Origin: Desulfuromonadaceae bacterium | GTDB taxonomy: Bacteria; Desulfobacterota; Desulfuromonadia; Geobacterales; Pseudopelobacteraceae | Length of the DNA: 64,000 nt | NCBI GenBank assembly: GCA_028712075.1 | Contig: JAQTQX010000008.1 | Span: 62,001 to 126,000 of the forward strand | Direction: 5' to 3' | Part shown: one piece after another, positions 10,139 to 18,852 of the stretch | How the letters are laid out: each line of letters starts with the position of its first letter | Position numbering within the stretch: position 1 is the stretch's first letter | The notes under the pieces: generated by a model | Seen by the model: the letters and a program-made list of their open reading frames with translations, nothing else | Databases searched by the model: none | Told to the model about the DNA's origin: nothing | Program-made: the position numbers and the translations under genes

Positions 10139-11370
10139 GCCCCGTCGAGAAAAATCGCAACGAAAGGATGCTACTGGAGCGACTTAACCAGCAGTTGCGC
10201 TTCACACAGGAAATCATCAACGCCATCCCCACACCGGTATTCTATATTGATCGTGTCGGGCATTATGTCGGCTGCAACCGGGCCTTTGAACAGTTCTTCG
10301 GTGTAACGCAGCATGAGTTGATATCCCGGAGCATGTGCGGCGTAAATCCGATGCAGCCACGAGAGCTGCACGAGCAGATGGATCGGGAGTGCCTGAGCAG
10401 CAACCAGCTCTGCCGGTATGACGCTCAACTGGTCGATTTCCACGGCAGAGCCTTTGACGTGATTATCACCAAGGCTCCCTATCTGGCTGACAAAGGGAAA
10501 TCAGGGGGCATTGTCGGCACATTCACCGATATAACTGATCGGAAACAGAGCGAAGTACTACTGCAGCAGATGCAGGGGCAGATTATACAACAGGAGAAAA
10601 TGGCGTCGATCGGTCAGCTTGCTGCCGGCGTGGCGCATGAAATAAACAACCCGCTCGGCTTTATTACCAGCAATCTGACGTCTCTCGGCAAATATGCCGG
10701 TCGGCTGGACGAATATATTGCCGCCCTCCAGCAGTCGCTTGGCGAGTGCACCGTCCACCCTGACAGAGACGAGATCGACACGCTACGCCAGAAACTGAAG
10801 GTGGATTATATCATCAGCGACATGTGCGAACTGGTGAACGAAAGCCTCGATGGCGCCAATCGGGTCCGGCGTATTGTTCAGGACCTGAAGAGCTTCTCCC
10901 GCTTGGATGAAGCTGAGTGCTGCCGGACCAATCTGAACGAGTCACTGGATACAACCATCAACATCGCCTGGAATGAACTGAAGTACATTACCACGCTCGA
11001 CCGGAATTTCGGAGAAGTACCTGATATCGTCTGTTATCCGCAGCAGTTGAACCAGGTATTCCTCAATCTGCTGGTCAATGCCGCGCAGGCGATGGAGAAG
11101 CAGGGAAACATCACGGTGAGTACCTGGCACGATGCCGGTAATGTGTTCGTTTCGGTTGCTGACACCGGAAAAGGGATGCCCGACGAAGTGAAGCGGCGCG
11201 TATTTGAGCCGTTTTTTACCACCAAGGAAGCCGGAAAGGGTACCGGTCTCGGCCTGTCGATTTCCGCCGACATCGTGCGCAAGCATGGCGGCGAGATTTC
11301 AGTCGCTAGTGAGCCGGGCATCGGGACGACCTTTACGGTGCGATTACCGGTGAACAGCCAGCTGGAGTGA
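10135..11370 (+). CDS. Cytoplasmic PAS-domain histidine kinase
   Basis: A 411-aa soluble kinase with one N-terminal PAS domain (about 15-145, ending FTDITDRKQ), a short coiled coil, the H-box GVAHEINNPLGF with H168, and a HATPase_c domain (NQVFLNLLVNAAQ, DTGKGM, GKGTGLGLS). The start at 10135 forms an ATGA overlap with the preceding kinase and has AGAGG nine bases upstream; an in-frame ATG seven codons earlier lies inside the previous gene. Its PAS and catalytic halves closely resemble PAS2 and the catalytic half of the preceding kinase (shared segments include QDLKSFSR and TTINIAWNE), so it probably arose by partial tandem duplication. It lacks membrane segments and presumably senses an internal signal. 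Confidence 0.93.
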   Translation: MSPVEKNRNERMLLERLNQQLRFTQEIINAIPTPVFYIDRVGHYVGCNRAFEQFFGVTQHELISRSMCGVNPMQPRELHEQMDRECLSSNQLCRYDAQLVDFHGRAFDVIITKAPYLADKGKSGGIVGTFTDITDRKQSEVLLQQMQGQIIQQEKMASIGQLAAGVAHEINNPLGFITSNLTSLGKYAGRLDEYIAALQQSLGECTVHPDRDEIDTLRQKLKVDYIISDMCELVNESLDGANRVRRIVQDLKSFSRLDEAECCRTNLNESLDTTINIAWNELKYITTLDRNFGEVPDIVCYPQQLNQVFLNLLVNAAQAMEKQGNITVSTWHDAGNVFVSVADTGKGMPDEVKRRVFEPFFTTKEAGKGTGLGLSISADIVRKHGGEISVASEPGIGTTFTVRLPVNSQLE

Positions 11371-11413
11371 AACAGGGGAGCATGCATGCTGACAAAAGCG
11401 GAAGGGACCTGCC

Positions 11414-12214
11414 ATGAATAATCAACAGGAACAGATCAAGATTCTCTGCGTCGATGACGAGCGCAATGTTCTGCGTGCTCTGGAGCGGATTTTCCTTGAT
11501 GACGAGTATGAAATCGTTCTGGCCAACTCGGGTGATGAGGGGCTGAAGGTCATGGAAGAATCCGGCCCTTTCCAGGTGGTTGTTTCGGACTACCGGATGC
11601 CGGTCATGAACGGTGTTGAGTTTCTCAGGGCGGTGTACGCCCGCTGGCCTGAAACAGTGCGCATTGTCCTCTCCGGATATGCTGACGCCAGTGCCATAGT
11701 CGCCGCCATCAATGAGGGGCATATTTACCGTTTCATTCCAAAACCGTGGAATGATGAAGAGCTGCGGGTCACCATAAACAACTGCCTGGAGCGTTATTTC
11801 CTGCAGAAGAAGAATCGTGAGCTTCTTGATGAACTGGGCATTGCCAATATGGCTTTGGAAGAGAAAGTGCTGCTGCGCACCGAAGAGCTTGAGCTGCGCA
11901 ACCGGGCACTTGAGTTCTCCCAGAATATTTTGGGGAACCTGCCGGTGGGTGTCGTGGGGATTGATACCAATAACATGATTGCCTATTGTAACAGCGTTGC
12001 CACCACTATTTTGAAGACGGCCTGCAGTGACATTTTTGGTGGCGATGTCAACTCCTGCTGCGATGCATCACTGGGCGTATTCGTAGAACAGGTGCGGCGC
12101 GACAAAAACGTGGCAGCAGAGATCGTCCTGGCCGGCACCCCGCATAAAATCATCGGACGCAGCATGATGTTCAATGATGGCGACTCGGTTGTACTTGTCT
12201 TTCCTGAGGATTAA
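11414..12214 (+). CDS. Response regulator with receiver and C-terminal PAS-like domain
   Basis: A 266-aa protein with an N-terminal receiver: acidic pair at VDDE, phosphoacceptor D59 in VVSDYRMP, and KPWNDEEL carrying the conserved Lys. A coiled coil of about 45 residues follows, then a PAS-like domain (about 175-262) containing VGVVGIDTNNMIAYCN. There is no DNA-binding domain, so the output is probably protein-protein contact. AAGGGA lies eight bases before the ATG. The receiver belongs to the same KPWND subgroup as three others in this island, which suggests a shared kinase pool. Confidence 0.9.
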   Translation: MNNQQEQIKILCVDDERNVLRALERIFLDDEYEIVLANSGDEGLKVMEESGPFQVVVSDYRMPVMNGVEFLRAVYARWPETVRIVLSGYADASAIVAAINEGHIYRFIPKPWNDEELRVTINNCLERYFLQKKNRELLDELGIANMALEEKVLLRTEELELRNRALEFSQNILGNLPVGVVGIDTNNMIAYCNSVATTILKTACSDIFGGDVNSCCDASLGVFVEQVRRDKNVAAEIVLAGTPHKIIGRSMMFNDGDSVVLVFPED

Positions 12215-12216
12215 TC

Positions 12217-12282
12217 ATGAGAACGGTCCTCTTCGTCGATGACGAACAGTCAATTCGCAATAATCATGGCGCGCAGGTCTGA
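12217..12282 (+). pseudogene. Remnant of a response-regulator receiver
   Basis: Two bases after the preceding stop an ATG opens a 21-codon frame reading MRTVLFVDDEQSIRN and then six unrelated residues before TGA. The VLFVDDE segment is the beta-1/acidic-pair start of a receiver domain. Nothing downstream to 12482 continues the fold in any frame I checked, so this is best read as the 5' stub of a deleted receiver gene. A short leader peptide is a less likely alternative. Confidence 0.55.
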
Positions 12283-12482
12283 CACCGTTATCAACATCAT
12301 TCTGTATCACCAGGACACTTTGACGGCAAAGGATTTCGCGCCGGACTCGCCGGTGAACATATTCCGATCGTCCCTGCCGCAAGGCGTTCGACTATGACAA
12401 ATCCTTCATGTAATGACAGACACTTTTTTTGACGCCCATTTGATATAGTTTTTCTGGCCGATTGCCAAGGAGGTTCTCACCC

Positions 12483-13805
12483 ATGACTGAAGAACAATCG
12501 CGCGTAACCGTCCTGCTTGTTGACGATGAGGAAAACATTCTGCGCGCCCTGCAGCGGCTTTTGATGGATGAAAATTTTGATGTCGAGACCGCCGCCTCGG
12601 GTGAGGCCGCGCTGGCAAAGCTCCGCACCCTGCACAACGTCGGGCTGATCGTTTCCGACCAGCGGATGCCCGGTATGAATGGCGCGGAATTCCTCGGCTA
12701 CTCCCGCGAGATAGCCCCTGATGCCGTGCGGATCCTGCTGACCGGCTATTCCGATATCAGCGCCACCATCGATGCCATTAATAAGGGGGGCGCCAGCAGA
12801 TACCTTTCTAAACCGTGGAATGACGATGAGCTGGTGCAGGCCATTCGTGATGCGGTGCGGCAATATGAACTGATTGCCGAGAACAAGCGGCTGAATGCGA
12901 TCATCGTTCAGCAAAACGACGAACTCCTGGAGTGGAACAACAACCTCAAGGGGCGGGTGTTGCAGCAGACGACCGCTATTCGTAAAAAGAGTGAGGAACT
13001 CCAGGAAACGTTGGTACAGTCGCGGGCAAGTTATCATGGCGTCATCGAGGCGCTGTCGAATCTGGTCGAGTTGCGCGGCAAACGAACACATCAGCATTCC
13101 CGCAATGTTGCTACCCTGGCGGCAGACGCCGCCAAGGAGCTCGGCTTGAAGAGCGAGGAGATCGAGACCATCCGGATTGCCTCGCTGCTGCTCGATATTG
13201 GAGAAATAGGCATTCCTGAACGGATACTGCTGATTACGCCGGACAGTATGGGGCCGGAGGAGTTCCGCGAATACAGCCAGCATCCGGTGCGGGCGCAGTT
13301 GCTGCTCGACAACATCGAGGAACTGCGCCCGGCGGCGCTGCTTATCCGGCACCACCATGAACTTTTCGACGGGAGCGGCTTCCCGGACAAATTATCGGGA
13401 GAGCAGATTCCCTACGGCGCCAGAATCATCGCGTTTGCCGATGAGATTGACCGGGCTGCCATGACGCCCCTGCTCTTGGGGAGTATTGCCGACCAGTCAC
13501 TGGCGAGGGCCAGTCTGAAATGCGGGAGTTCGCTTGATCCGGCACTCCATACCGTCTTCAAAAAGGTTGTCAGCCATTTCTATAATTCCGGTCCGAAGCA
13601 TGAAGAGTATTCAACGGTAGAGCTGGAGTTGAAACCGGAACAGCTTCAGCCCGGCATGCCACTCTCACGGGATCTCTTAAGCGGATCAGGTTTGCTGCTG
13701 CTACATAGAGGCAAGGTGCTGGACGCCGGAAAAATTGAATCCGTGAAACGATATTATGCGCTTGACCCTGCAAAATCAGGAGTTTTTGTCCTGGTAAAGA
13801 GATAG
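12483..13805 (+). CDS. Response regulator with degenerate HD-GYP domain
   Basis: A 440-aa protein. The receiver spans 8-125 with D59 (VSDQRMP) and KPWNDDEL. A coiled coil covers about 130-180, and an HD-GYP-like domain about 183-330 is followed by a further C-terminal region. The canonical HDIGK is LDIGE here (residues 237-241), so a metal-binding His and the conserved Lys are lost. H205, H267, the HHH at 290-292 and GSGFP at 297-301 (for GYP) remain. Cyclic-di-GMP hydrolysis is therefore doubtful, and a binding or scaffold role is more likely (inference). AAGGAGG supports the ATG at 12483 over an ATG seven codons earlier. The MglA-like gene starts three bases after the stop. Confidence 0.9.
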   Translation: MTEEQSRVTVLLVDDEENILRALQRLLMDENFDVETAASGEAALAKLRTLHNVGLIVSDQRMPGMNGAEFLGYSREIAPDAVRILLTGYSDISATIDAINKGGASRYLSKPWNDDELVQAIRDAVRQYELIAENKRLNAIIVQQNDELLEWNNNLKGRVLQQTTAIRKKSEELQETLVQSRASYHGVIEALSNLVELRGKRTHQHSRNVATLAADAAKELGLKSEEIETIRIASLLLDIGEIGIPERILLITPDSMGPEEFREYSQHPVRAQLLLDNIEELRPAALLIRHHHELFDGSGFPDKLSGEQIPYGARIIAFADEIDRAAMTPLLLGSIADQSLARASLKCGSSLDPALHTVFKKVVSHFYNSGPKHEEYSTVELELKPEQLQPGMPLSRDLLSGSGLLLLHRGKVLDAGKIESVKRYYALDPAKSGVFVLVKR

Positions 13806-13808
13806 TTC

Positions 13809-14465
13809 ATGATCGAATTTGATGAACAGCTGAAACGACTGGTTTTAAAGCTTGTCTACTACGGCCCGGCCATGTCAGGAAAAACCACGAACCTGTTGAC
13901 CCTGCATGACCAGTTGTCGCTGGAAGGGCGTGGTGAGCTGATGCTGCTCGACACCACTGAAGACCGTACCATCTATTTTGACCTGCTCCCCTTTTTTTAT
14001 GTCGCCCCGTCAGGTATGAAAATAAAAATCAAAGTGTATACGGTGCCGGGGCAGGTGCGGCATGACGCCACCCGCAAGGCGGTGCTGCAGCGGGCCGACG
14101 GGATCGTTTTTGTCGCGGATTCCCGGTCGACCGGCATGTCGGTCAATTACGAGAGTTTTGATAATCTGGAAAAGAATTTGAGCCTGGTGGGGCTCTCCAT
14201 TGAACAGCTGCCGCTGCTGGTCCAGTTCAACAAACGCGACCGTGACGATATTGTTACGGAGGATGAAATCCGGCGCGCCTGGGGAGGAACCGGCCTGCCG
14301 ATTCTGATGGCATCGGCGCTGGAGGGGTGGGGTGTACTGGAAACATTCCGCACCATACTGGAGCTGACCTTCGACAGCATCAATGAACGGTTTGGCCTGA
14401 CAAACCGTTTCGCGGTTGAACGGGATGATTTTATCGACGCCGTTCTGAAACCATCCTCACTATGA
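13809..14465 (+). CDS. MglA-like Ras-family small GTPase
   Basis: A 218-aa GTPase of the prokaryotic MglA group, which sets cell polarity in Myxococcus. The P-loop is GPAMSGKTT (K25). The family-typical TEDRTIYFDLLP follows, then the switch region YTVPGQVRHDATRK, VFVADS, and NKRD for guanine recognition. A C-terminal extension of about 20 residues goes beyond the core. It lies three bases after the HD-GYP regulator and overlaps the following kinase by 4 nt, so it is translationally linked to two-component proteins. No MglB/roadblock GAP is visible in the window, which is unusual because MglB often neighbours MglA. I infer a role in localising the PilB-like ATPase encoded two genes downstream. 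Confidence 0.92.
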   Translation: MIEFDEQLKRLVLKLVYYGPAMSGKTTNLLTLHDQLSLEGRGELMLLDTTEDRTIYFDLLPFFYVAPSGMKIKIKVYTVPGQVRHDATRKAVLQRADGIVFVADSRSTGMSVNYESFDNLEKNLSLVGLSIEQLPLLVQFNKRDRDDIVTEDEIRRAWGGTGLPILMASALEGWGVLETFRTILELTFDSINERFGLTNRFAVERDDFIDAVLKPSSL

Positions 14466-15772
14466 CGGAGAATACCGAGATGCAGACTCCGCTGGATTTT
14501 ATTATCGGATCCGAAAAAAGACTTGCCGAGATCATCTCCCGCGCCGAAATGGAACCGCTGTTGCGCAGCCTGGTCACAGCCGGCCCGCTGAAGGCTTCCG
14601 TCCTGGATGAAAACGAGCTGCCGCTCTGCCGACAGGGGGAGGAAGCCGCGCTCCGTCCGGTGCATGAAATCAGGCACGCACTGCTGGTCGAAGGAGAACC
14701 GAAGGGGACACTGGTCGTGCTGTTTACTGACGAAGCGAACGGCGCACTCGATGCGCTGGCGCTGCTGGCGCGTGATGCCCTGCAGCTGATCGTCAACAAT
14801 AACCTGAAGCGGATGCTGACCACCGAGCTCCATACATCCGTTGTTCAGGAGTCGTATGATCAACTGGTGGAGACCAACCGGCAGCTGTCCGCTTCGGAAA
14901 AGCGCTACCGCGAACTGGCGGCCTCCCTTGAACGGAAGGTCGAAGAACGAACCGCTGAACTGCAGAAAGCCTACACCCGCATGCTGCAGCAGGAAAAACT
15001 GGCGGCAGTCGGAGGCCTTGCCGCAGGCATGGCCCACGAAATTAATAATCCCAACGGTTTCATCCGCAGCAATCTGATGACGTTCAGCCGCTATATACAG
15101 AAAATCCGGGAGATGCTTACCTTTTATCAGCTGCGCATCGCCGGCAATACGCCCCTGATGCAGCTGCAGCAGGAAACGGATACGAAGCGGCGGGAACTCA
15201 AGATCGATTTTATTTTATCCGACGCGACGGAACTCCTGGCGCAATCAGTGGACGGGAGCGACCAAATTGCCCGGATCGTAGGGGATTTGAAGAGCTTTTC
15301 GCACGTTGATGAAACGGGTGAGGCCGATGCCGACCTCAATGAAGAGCTGAGAAGAACTCTAACCGTTCTTTCTTCCCATAAAGCGGAAGATACCGAAATC
15401 GAACTGAACCTGCAGCCGTTGCCGCTCTTCGGCTGTAATCCGGGCTTAATCTCCCAGGCTTTTTTCAACCTGCTGCTCAATGCGCTGCAATCGCGGAAAA
15501 GAGGACTGAAGCTGGTACTGTCAAGCCATTGCTTCGATAACATGATTCAGATCCGTATCAGCGACAACGGCTACGGCATTGCCGCCAAAAACCTCCCCCG
15601 GGTATTCGAGCCGTTTTTTACGACAAAAGAGGTTGGCAGCGGCACCGGTATGGGGCTGACCGTGGCACGGGAGATTATCTGCGCTGCTGGCGGGAGCATC
15701 GATATTTCATCTACGGAACATGCCGGGACAACGGCAACCATTCAGCTGCCGCTGGAAGCGGGGAACAGGTAA
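14462..15772 (+). CDS. Soluble histidine kinase, HEINNP type
   Basis: A 436-aa kinase without membrane segments. Residues 1-125 form a divergent, GAF-like sensory region I cannot assign firmly. A coiled coil spans about 130-180. The H-box GMAHEINNPNGF carries H192, and the ATPase domain shows FFNLLLNALQ, DNGYGI and GSGTGMGL. It shares with the kinases at 6614 and 10135 the insert ending DLKSFS and the catalytic TTKEVG loop, so the three are paralogues. It overlaps the GTPase gene by 4 nt, and the receiver-PilB fusion begins two bases after its stop, so those two are its most likely partners. Confidence 0.9.
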   Translation: MTENTEMQTPLDFIIGSEKRLAEIISRAEMEPLLRSLVTAGPLKASVLDENELPLCRQGEEAALRPVHEIRHALLVEGEPKGTLVVLFTDEANGALDALALLARDALQLIVNNNLKRMLTTELHTSVVQESYDQLVETNRQLSASEKRYRELAASLERKVEERTAELQKAYTRMLQQEKLAAVGGLAAGMAHEINNPNGFIRSNLMTFSRYIQKIREMLTFYQLRIAGNTPLMQLQQETDTKRRELKIDFILSDATELLAQSVDGSDQIARIVGDLKSFSHVDETGEADADLNEELRRTLTVLSSHKAEDTEIELNLQPLPLFGCNPGLISQAFFNLLLNALQSRKRGLKLVLSSHCFDNMIQIRISDNGYGIAAKNLPRVFEPFFTTKEVGSGTGMGLTVAREIICAAGGSIDISSTEHAGTTATIQLPLEAGNR

Positions 15773-15774
15773 GT

Positions 15775-18189
15775 ATGTCGAAATACGCCGATTTATTCAA
15801 AACCATGGGAAGCCAGCAGTCGCTGGAAACAGCCGGTGGCGCTGCTGACATCGATTCCCCCGATACTCCGGAGCGGGGTTTCACCCTCCTGTTTGTTGAT
15901 GATGAGGACAACGTTCTCAATGCCTTGCGGCGCATCTTTCTTGATGAAAACTATGTCATACTGACCGCAAATTCGGGGGAGAAGGCACTCGAAATCCTGG
16001 CTCGGGAATCGGTGCAGCTGGTCATCACCGACCACCGCATGCCGGTGATGACCGGAGCGGAATTGCTGAAGCAGATTCGGGAAAAATATCCGGAAACGAT
16101 CCGCATCATGCTGACCGGATATGCCGATGTCAATTCCATCATGGGCGCGGTCAAGGATGGCGCCGTTTACAAGTTTATTACCAAACCGTGGAACGATGAA
16201 GATCTGCGCCTGACGGTAAGCCTGGCTCTGCAGCAGTACGTACTGCTCCACGAAAACCGGCGCTTGAAGGATATTGCCAAACAGCAGCAAAACAAAATTA
16301 CGAGTTTTGCCGGACTGTTTGAGCAGAATCGCGGCATGCTCGGAGATATTCTTGTCAAGGCCGCCCTGATTGACTCCCATGAGTTGGAACTGGCCAAAAA
16401 GCAGAAAGACAGCAATGAATATCTCGGTGATTTTCTCGTCAGGGCCGGTCTTCTGACTGAATCGAAAATAGTTGCTGCCCTGCAAAAACATCTGAATGTC
16501 GAATTTGTTGATCTGCGCGAAGTGAACATTCCGCAGAATGTTGCCCGCTGTCTGCCGAAGGAGCTGTGCGAGAAGAGCCGCCTTGTGCCGACGAGGCTTG
16601 AGGGGAATGTGCTGACGATCACCATGGCCGACCCGTCCGATATCGTCACCTGCGATAATATCGGCCGTGTCACCGGTCTGCGTGTGGTGCCCCTGCTGGC
16701 GGCATCTTCGCAGATCGGGGAAAAAATAACCCAGACCTGGGCGCTCGATGCCGAGTCTGCCGGTCAGGAGTACGACGACCTGGAACCGTTGGACGAGATT
16801 GATATCGTCCTCGAAGAGGAAGAGGAAGAGGCCAGCGTTGAAGAGCTGGTCGGTTCCTCCAGAGTCCCTCCGGTTATCCGTATCGTCAACGCCATCATCT
16901 CGGAGGCGATTCGTTACGGGGCCAGCGACATTCATATCGAGGCCAAGACCAAATACACGTTGATCCGCTATCGTATCGACGGCATGCTGCACGCCAAGAT
17001 CAAGATTCCGGCAGACCTGCATCCGGCGGTCATCTCACGCATCAAGATCCTCTCTAAAATGGACATTGCCGAACGTCGTCGTCCCCAGGACGGCCGCATC
17101 ACCGTCAAAGCGGGTACCCGCATCGTCGATATGCGCGTTTCATCACTCCCCACCATTAATGGTGAAAAAGTCGTCATGCGCATCCTTGACAAGAGCGCCT
17201 CTATAAAGCACCTCGACGAACTTGGCGTACTTGAGGAGGACTCCCGCAATATCAGAATTATCAGTTGCAAACCGCAGGGGGTCGTCATCGCCACCGGTCC
17301 GACCGGCAGCGGCAAGACCACCATGCTCTATTCACTGCTTGCGGCGATGATGACCCCCAGCAAGAATTTTGAAACAATTGAAGAGCCGGTTGAATATTTT
17401 CTTGAGGAGGCGAACCAGGTCTCAATCCATGAGAAAATCGGGCTCTCGTTTTCCCAGGTGCTGCGGGCAACACTGCGACAGGACCCCGATGTGATACTGG
17501 TTGGCGAAATCAGGGATTTCGATACTGCCGACGTTGCGTTCAAAGCGGCTCTTACCGGCCACATGGTGCTCTCGACCCTGCACACCAACAGCGCAATTGC
17601 TTCAATTACCCGCCTGGTGGACATGGGTATCAAACCCTACATTATCGCATCGGCTCTCGAGGGTGTCATTGCCCAACGTCTGGTACGGAAAATCTGCAGC
17701 GGCTGTGTTGCCAGTGCCCCCCCGGATGCAGCGCTGCTGGAACTGCTGCGCCTGCCGGCCGATTACTTCGGCGCGGAGATAGCAGTGGGACGCGGCTGCC
17801 CCCAGTGCAACAACACCGGTTATCGCGGTCGGGTCGGTATCTATGAAATGTTTGTGATGAATGATGACTACCGCCAGATCATCGGTAGCAGTTACCACGA
17901 ATCCGATCTGCTTTCCCTGGCCCGCAGGAATGGCATGAAGACGCTGCTGGAAGACGGCCTGGAAAAGGTGCGGCGCGGCCTGACGACGCTTGAGGAGGTG
18001 CTGCGGGTGGTCGGCCCGGTGCTGAAACTGGAGCGGATCTGCGAAGTTTGCGGCATACATATGGATTCAAAGTTTCTGTACTGCCCGCAGTGCGGATCCT
18101 TCCGGCATAATTGTTGTAAAAACTGCCGCATGACGCTGGAGGAGGGGTGGCTGGTGTGTCCCTTCTGCGGCGCAGCACGTGACATCTGA
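15775..18189 (+). CDS. Receiver domain fused to a PilB/GspE-type ATPase with C-terminal zinc ribbons
   Basis: An 804-aa fusion. A receiver spans about 36-155 (VDDED, phosphoacceptor D86 in ITDHRMP, KPWNDEDL). An MshEN/T2SE N-terminal domain covers about 205-330, and an acidic linker of Glu-rich sequence lies near 345-355. The full type II/IV secretion ATPase follows: ASDIHIE, Walker A GPTGSGKT at 508-515, Walker B region ILVGEIRD, the His box STLHTN, and the tetracysteine zinc site (CSGC ... CPQC). The last 45 residues add two CxxC-pair zinc ribbons. PilB/GspE hexamers drive pilus or pseudopilus assembly at the inner membrane. Here phosphorylation could gate the motor (inference). No pilin or platform protein gene is nearby. 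Confidence 0.93.
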   Translation: MSKYADLFKTMGSQQSLETAGGAADIDSPDTPERGFTLLFVDDEDNVLNALRRIFLDENYVILTANSGEKALEILARESVQLVITDHRMPVMTGAELLKQIREKYPETIRIMLTGYADVNSIMGAVKDGAVYKFITKPWNDEDLRLTVSLALQQYVLLHENRRLKDIAKQQQNKITSFAGLFEQNRGMLGDILVKAALIDSHELELAKKQKDSNEYLGDFLVRAGLLTESKIVAALQKHLNVEFVDLREVNIPQNVARCLPKELCEKSRLVPTRLEGNVLTITMADPSDIVTCDNIGRVTGLRVVPLLAASSQIGEKITQTWALDAESAGQEYDDLEPLDEIDIVLEEEEEEASVEELVGSSRVPPVIRIVNAIISEAIRYGASDIHIEAKTKYTLIRYRIDGMLHAKIKIPADLHPAVISRIKILSKMDIAERRRPQDGRITVKAGTRIVDMRVSSLPTINGEKVVMRILDKSASIKHLDELGVLEEDSRNIRIISCKPQGVVIATGPTGSGKTTMLYSLLAAMMTPSKNFETIEEPVEYFLEEANQVSIHEKIGLSFSQVLRATLRQDPDVILVGEIRDFDTADVAFKAALTGHMVLSTLHTNSAIASITRLVDMGIKPYIIASALEGVIAQRLVRKICSGCVASAPPDAALLELLRLPADYFGAEIAVGRGCPQCNNTGYRGRVGIYEMFVMNDDYRQIIGSSYHESDLLSLARRNGMKTLLEDGLEKVRRGLTTLEEVLRVVGPVLKLERICEVCGIHMDSKFLYCPQCGSFRHNCCKNCRMTLEEGWLVCPFCGAARDI

Positions 18190-18208
18190 GGTGATAAGGA
18201 GCAGTGAC

Positions 18209-18784
18209 ATGAATAATACAATTCTGCTGGTCGATGATGAAGACAATGTGCTTACGGCTATCACAAGGGCCCTATTTGACGAACCGCTGGAAATAGTGAC
18301 ATCTTCAAGCGCGGAACAGGCGCTTGAAGTCATGAAAGGACAGAGCTTTAAAGTCGTCATCTCCGACGAGAGGATGATCGGCATGCAGGGTTCTGATTTC
18401 CTGGCTCAGGTCAGGTCCCTTTACCCCGAGACCATCCGTATCATGCTGACCGGCCACGCCACGCTGGAGGCCGCCATGAAAGCGGTTAACGAAGGTGAGA
18501 TCTACCGGTTCTTTGCCAAGCCATGGAATGATCATGATCTGAAATTCGCCATCCGCTCGGCTCTTGAGAAGTTCGATCTGGAAGCGGAGAACCGGCGCCT
18601 GCTGGCGACGGTAAAGAGTCAGGCGGTGGAGCTCAAATCCCTCGAAAAATTCTATCCGGGCATATCGGACGTTGAACGCGACAACTGCGGGAGTCTGGTG
18701 CTGCAAGAACTGTCCGACAACGAAATGCAGGAACTGTTCAGCGAATGCGAACAAAAGTACGGGGTTAACTTGACCGGTTCATGA
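18209..18784 (+). CDS. Single-domain response regulator with short C-terminal tail
   Basis: A 191-aa protein with a receiver over about 1-125: VDDED, phosphoacceptor D53 in VISDERMIG (the usual Pro of the motif is Ile), LTGHAT and KPWNDHDL. The tail of about 65 residues has a helical stretch but no recognisable output domain. The ATG at 18209 has AAGGAG seven bases upstream, while an open extension to 18179 overlaps the previous gene and has no such site. It closes the island and may act as a phosphate shuttle or diffusible partner of the REC-PilB protein. Confidence 0.88.
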   Translation: MNNTILLVDDEDNVLTAITRALFDEPLEIVTSSSAEQALEVMKGQSFKVVISDERMIGMQGSDFLAQVRSLYPETIRIMLTGHATLEAAMKAVNEGEIYRFFAKPWNDHDLKFAIRSALEKFDLEAENRRLLATVKSQAVELKSLEKFYPGISDVERDNCGSLVLQELSDNEMQELFSECEQKYGVNLTGS

Positions 18785-18852
18785 TCGTGAAACGACCGTT
18801 CTGCTATGCTACGACTACAGCACTCAGATGACTACCAATAAGTACGGAAAGA

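Noticed and set aside
12266-12397. 43-codon frame after the receiver remnant
   Set aside because: No ribosome binding site and no recognisable motif; it probably reflects decayed sequence.
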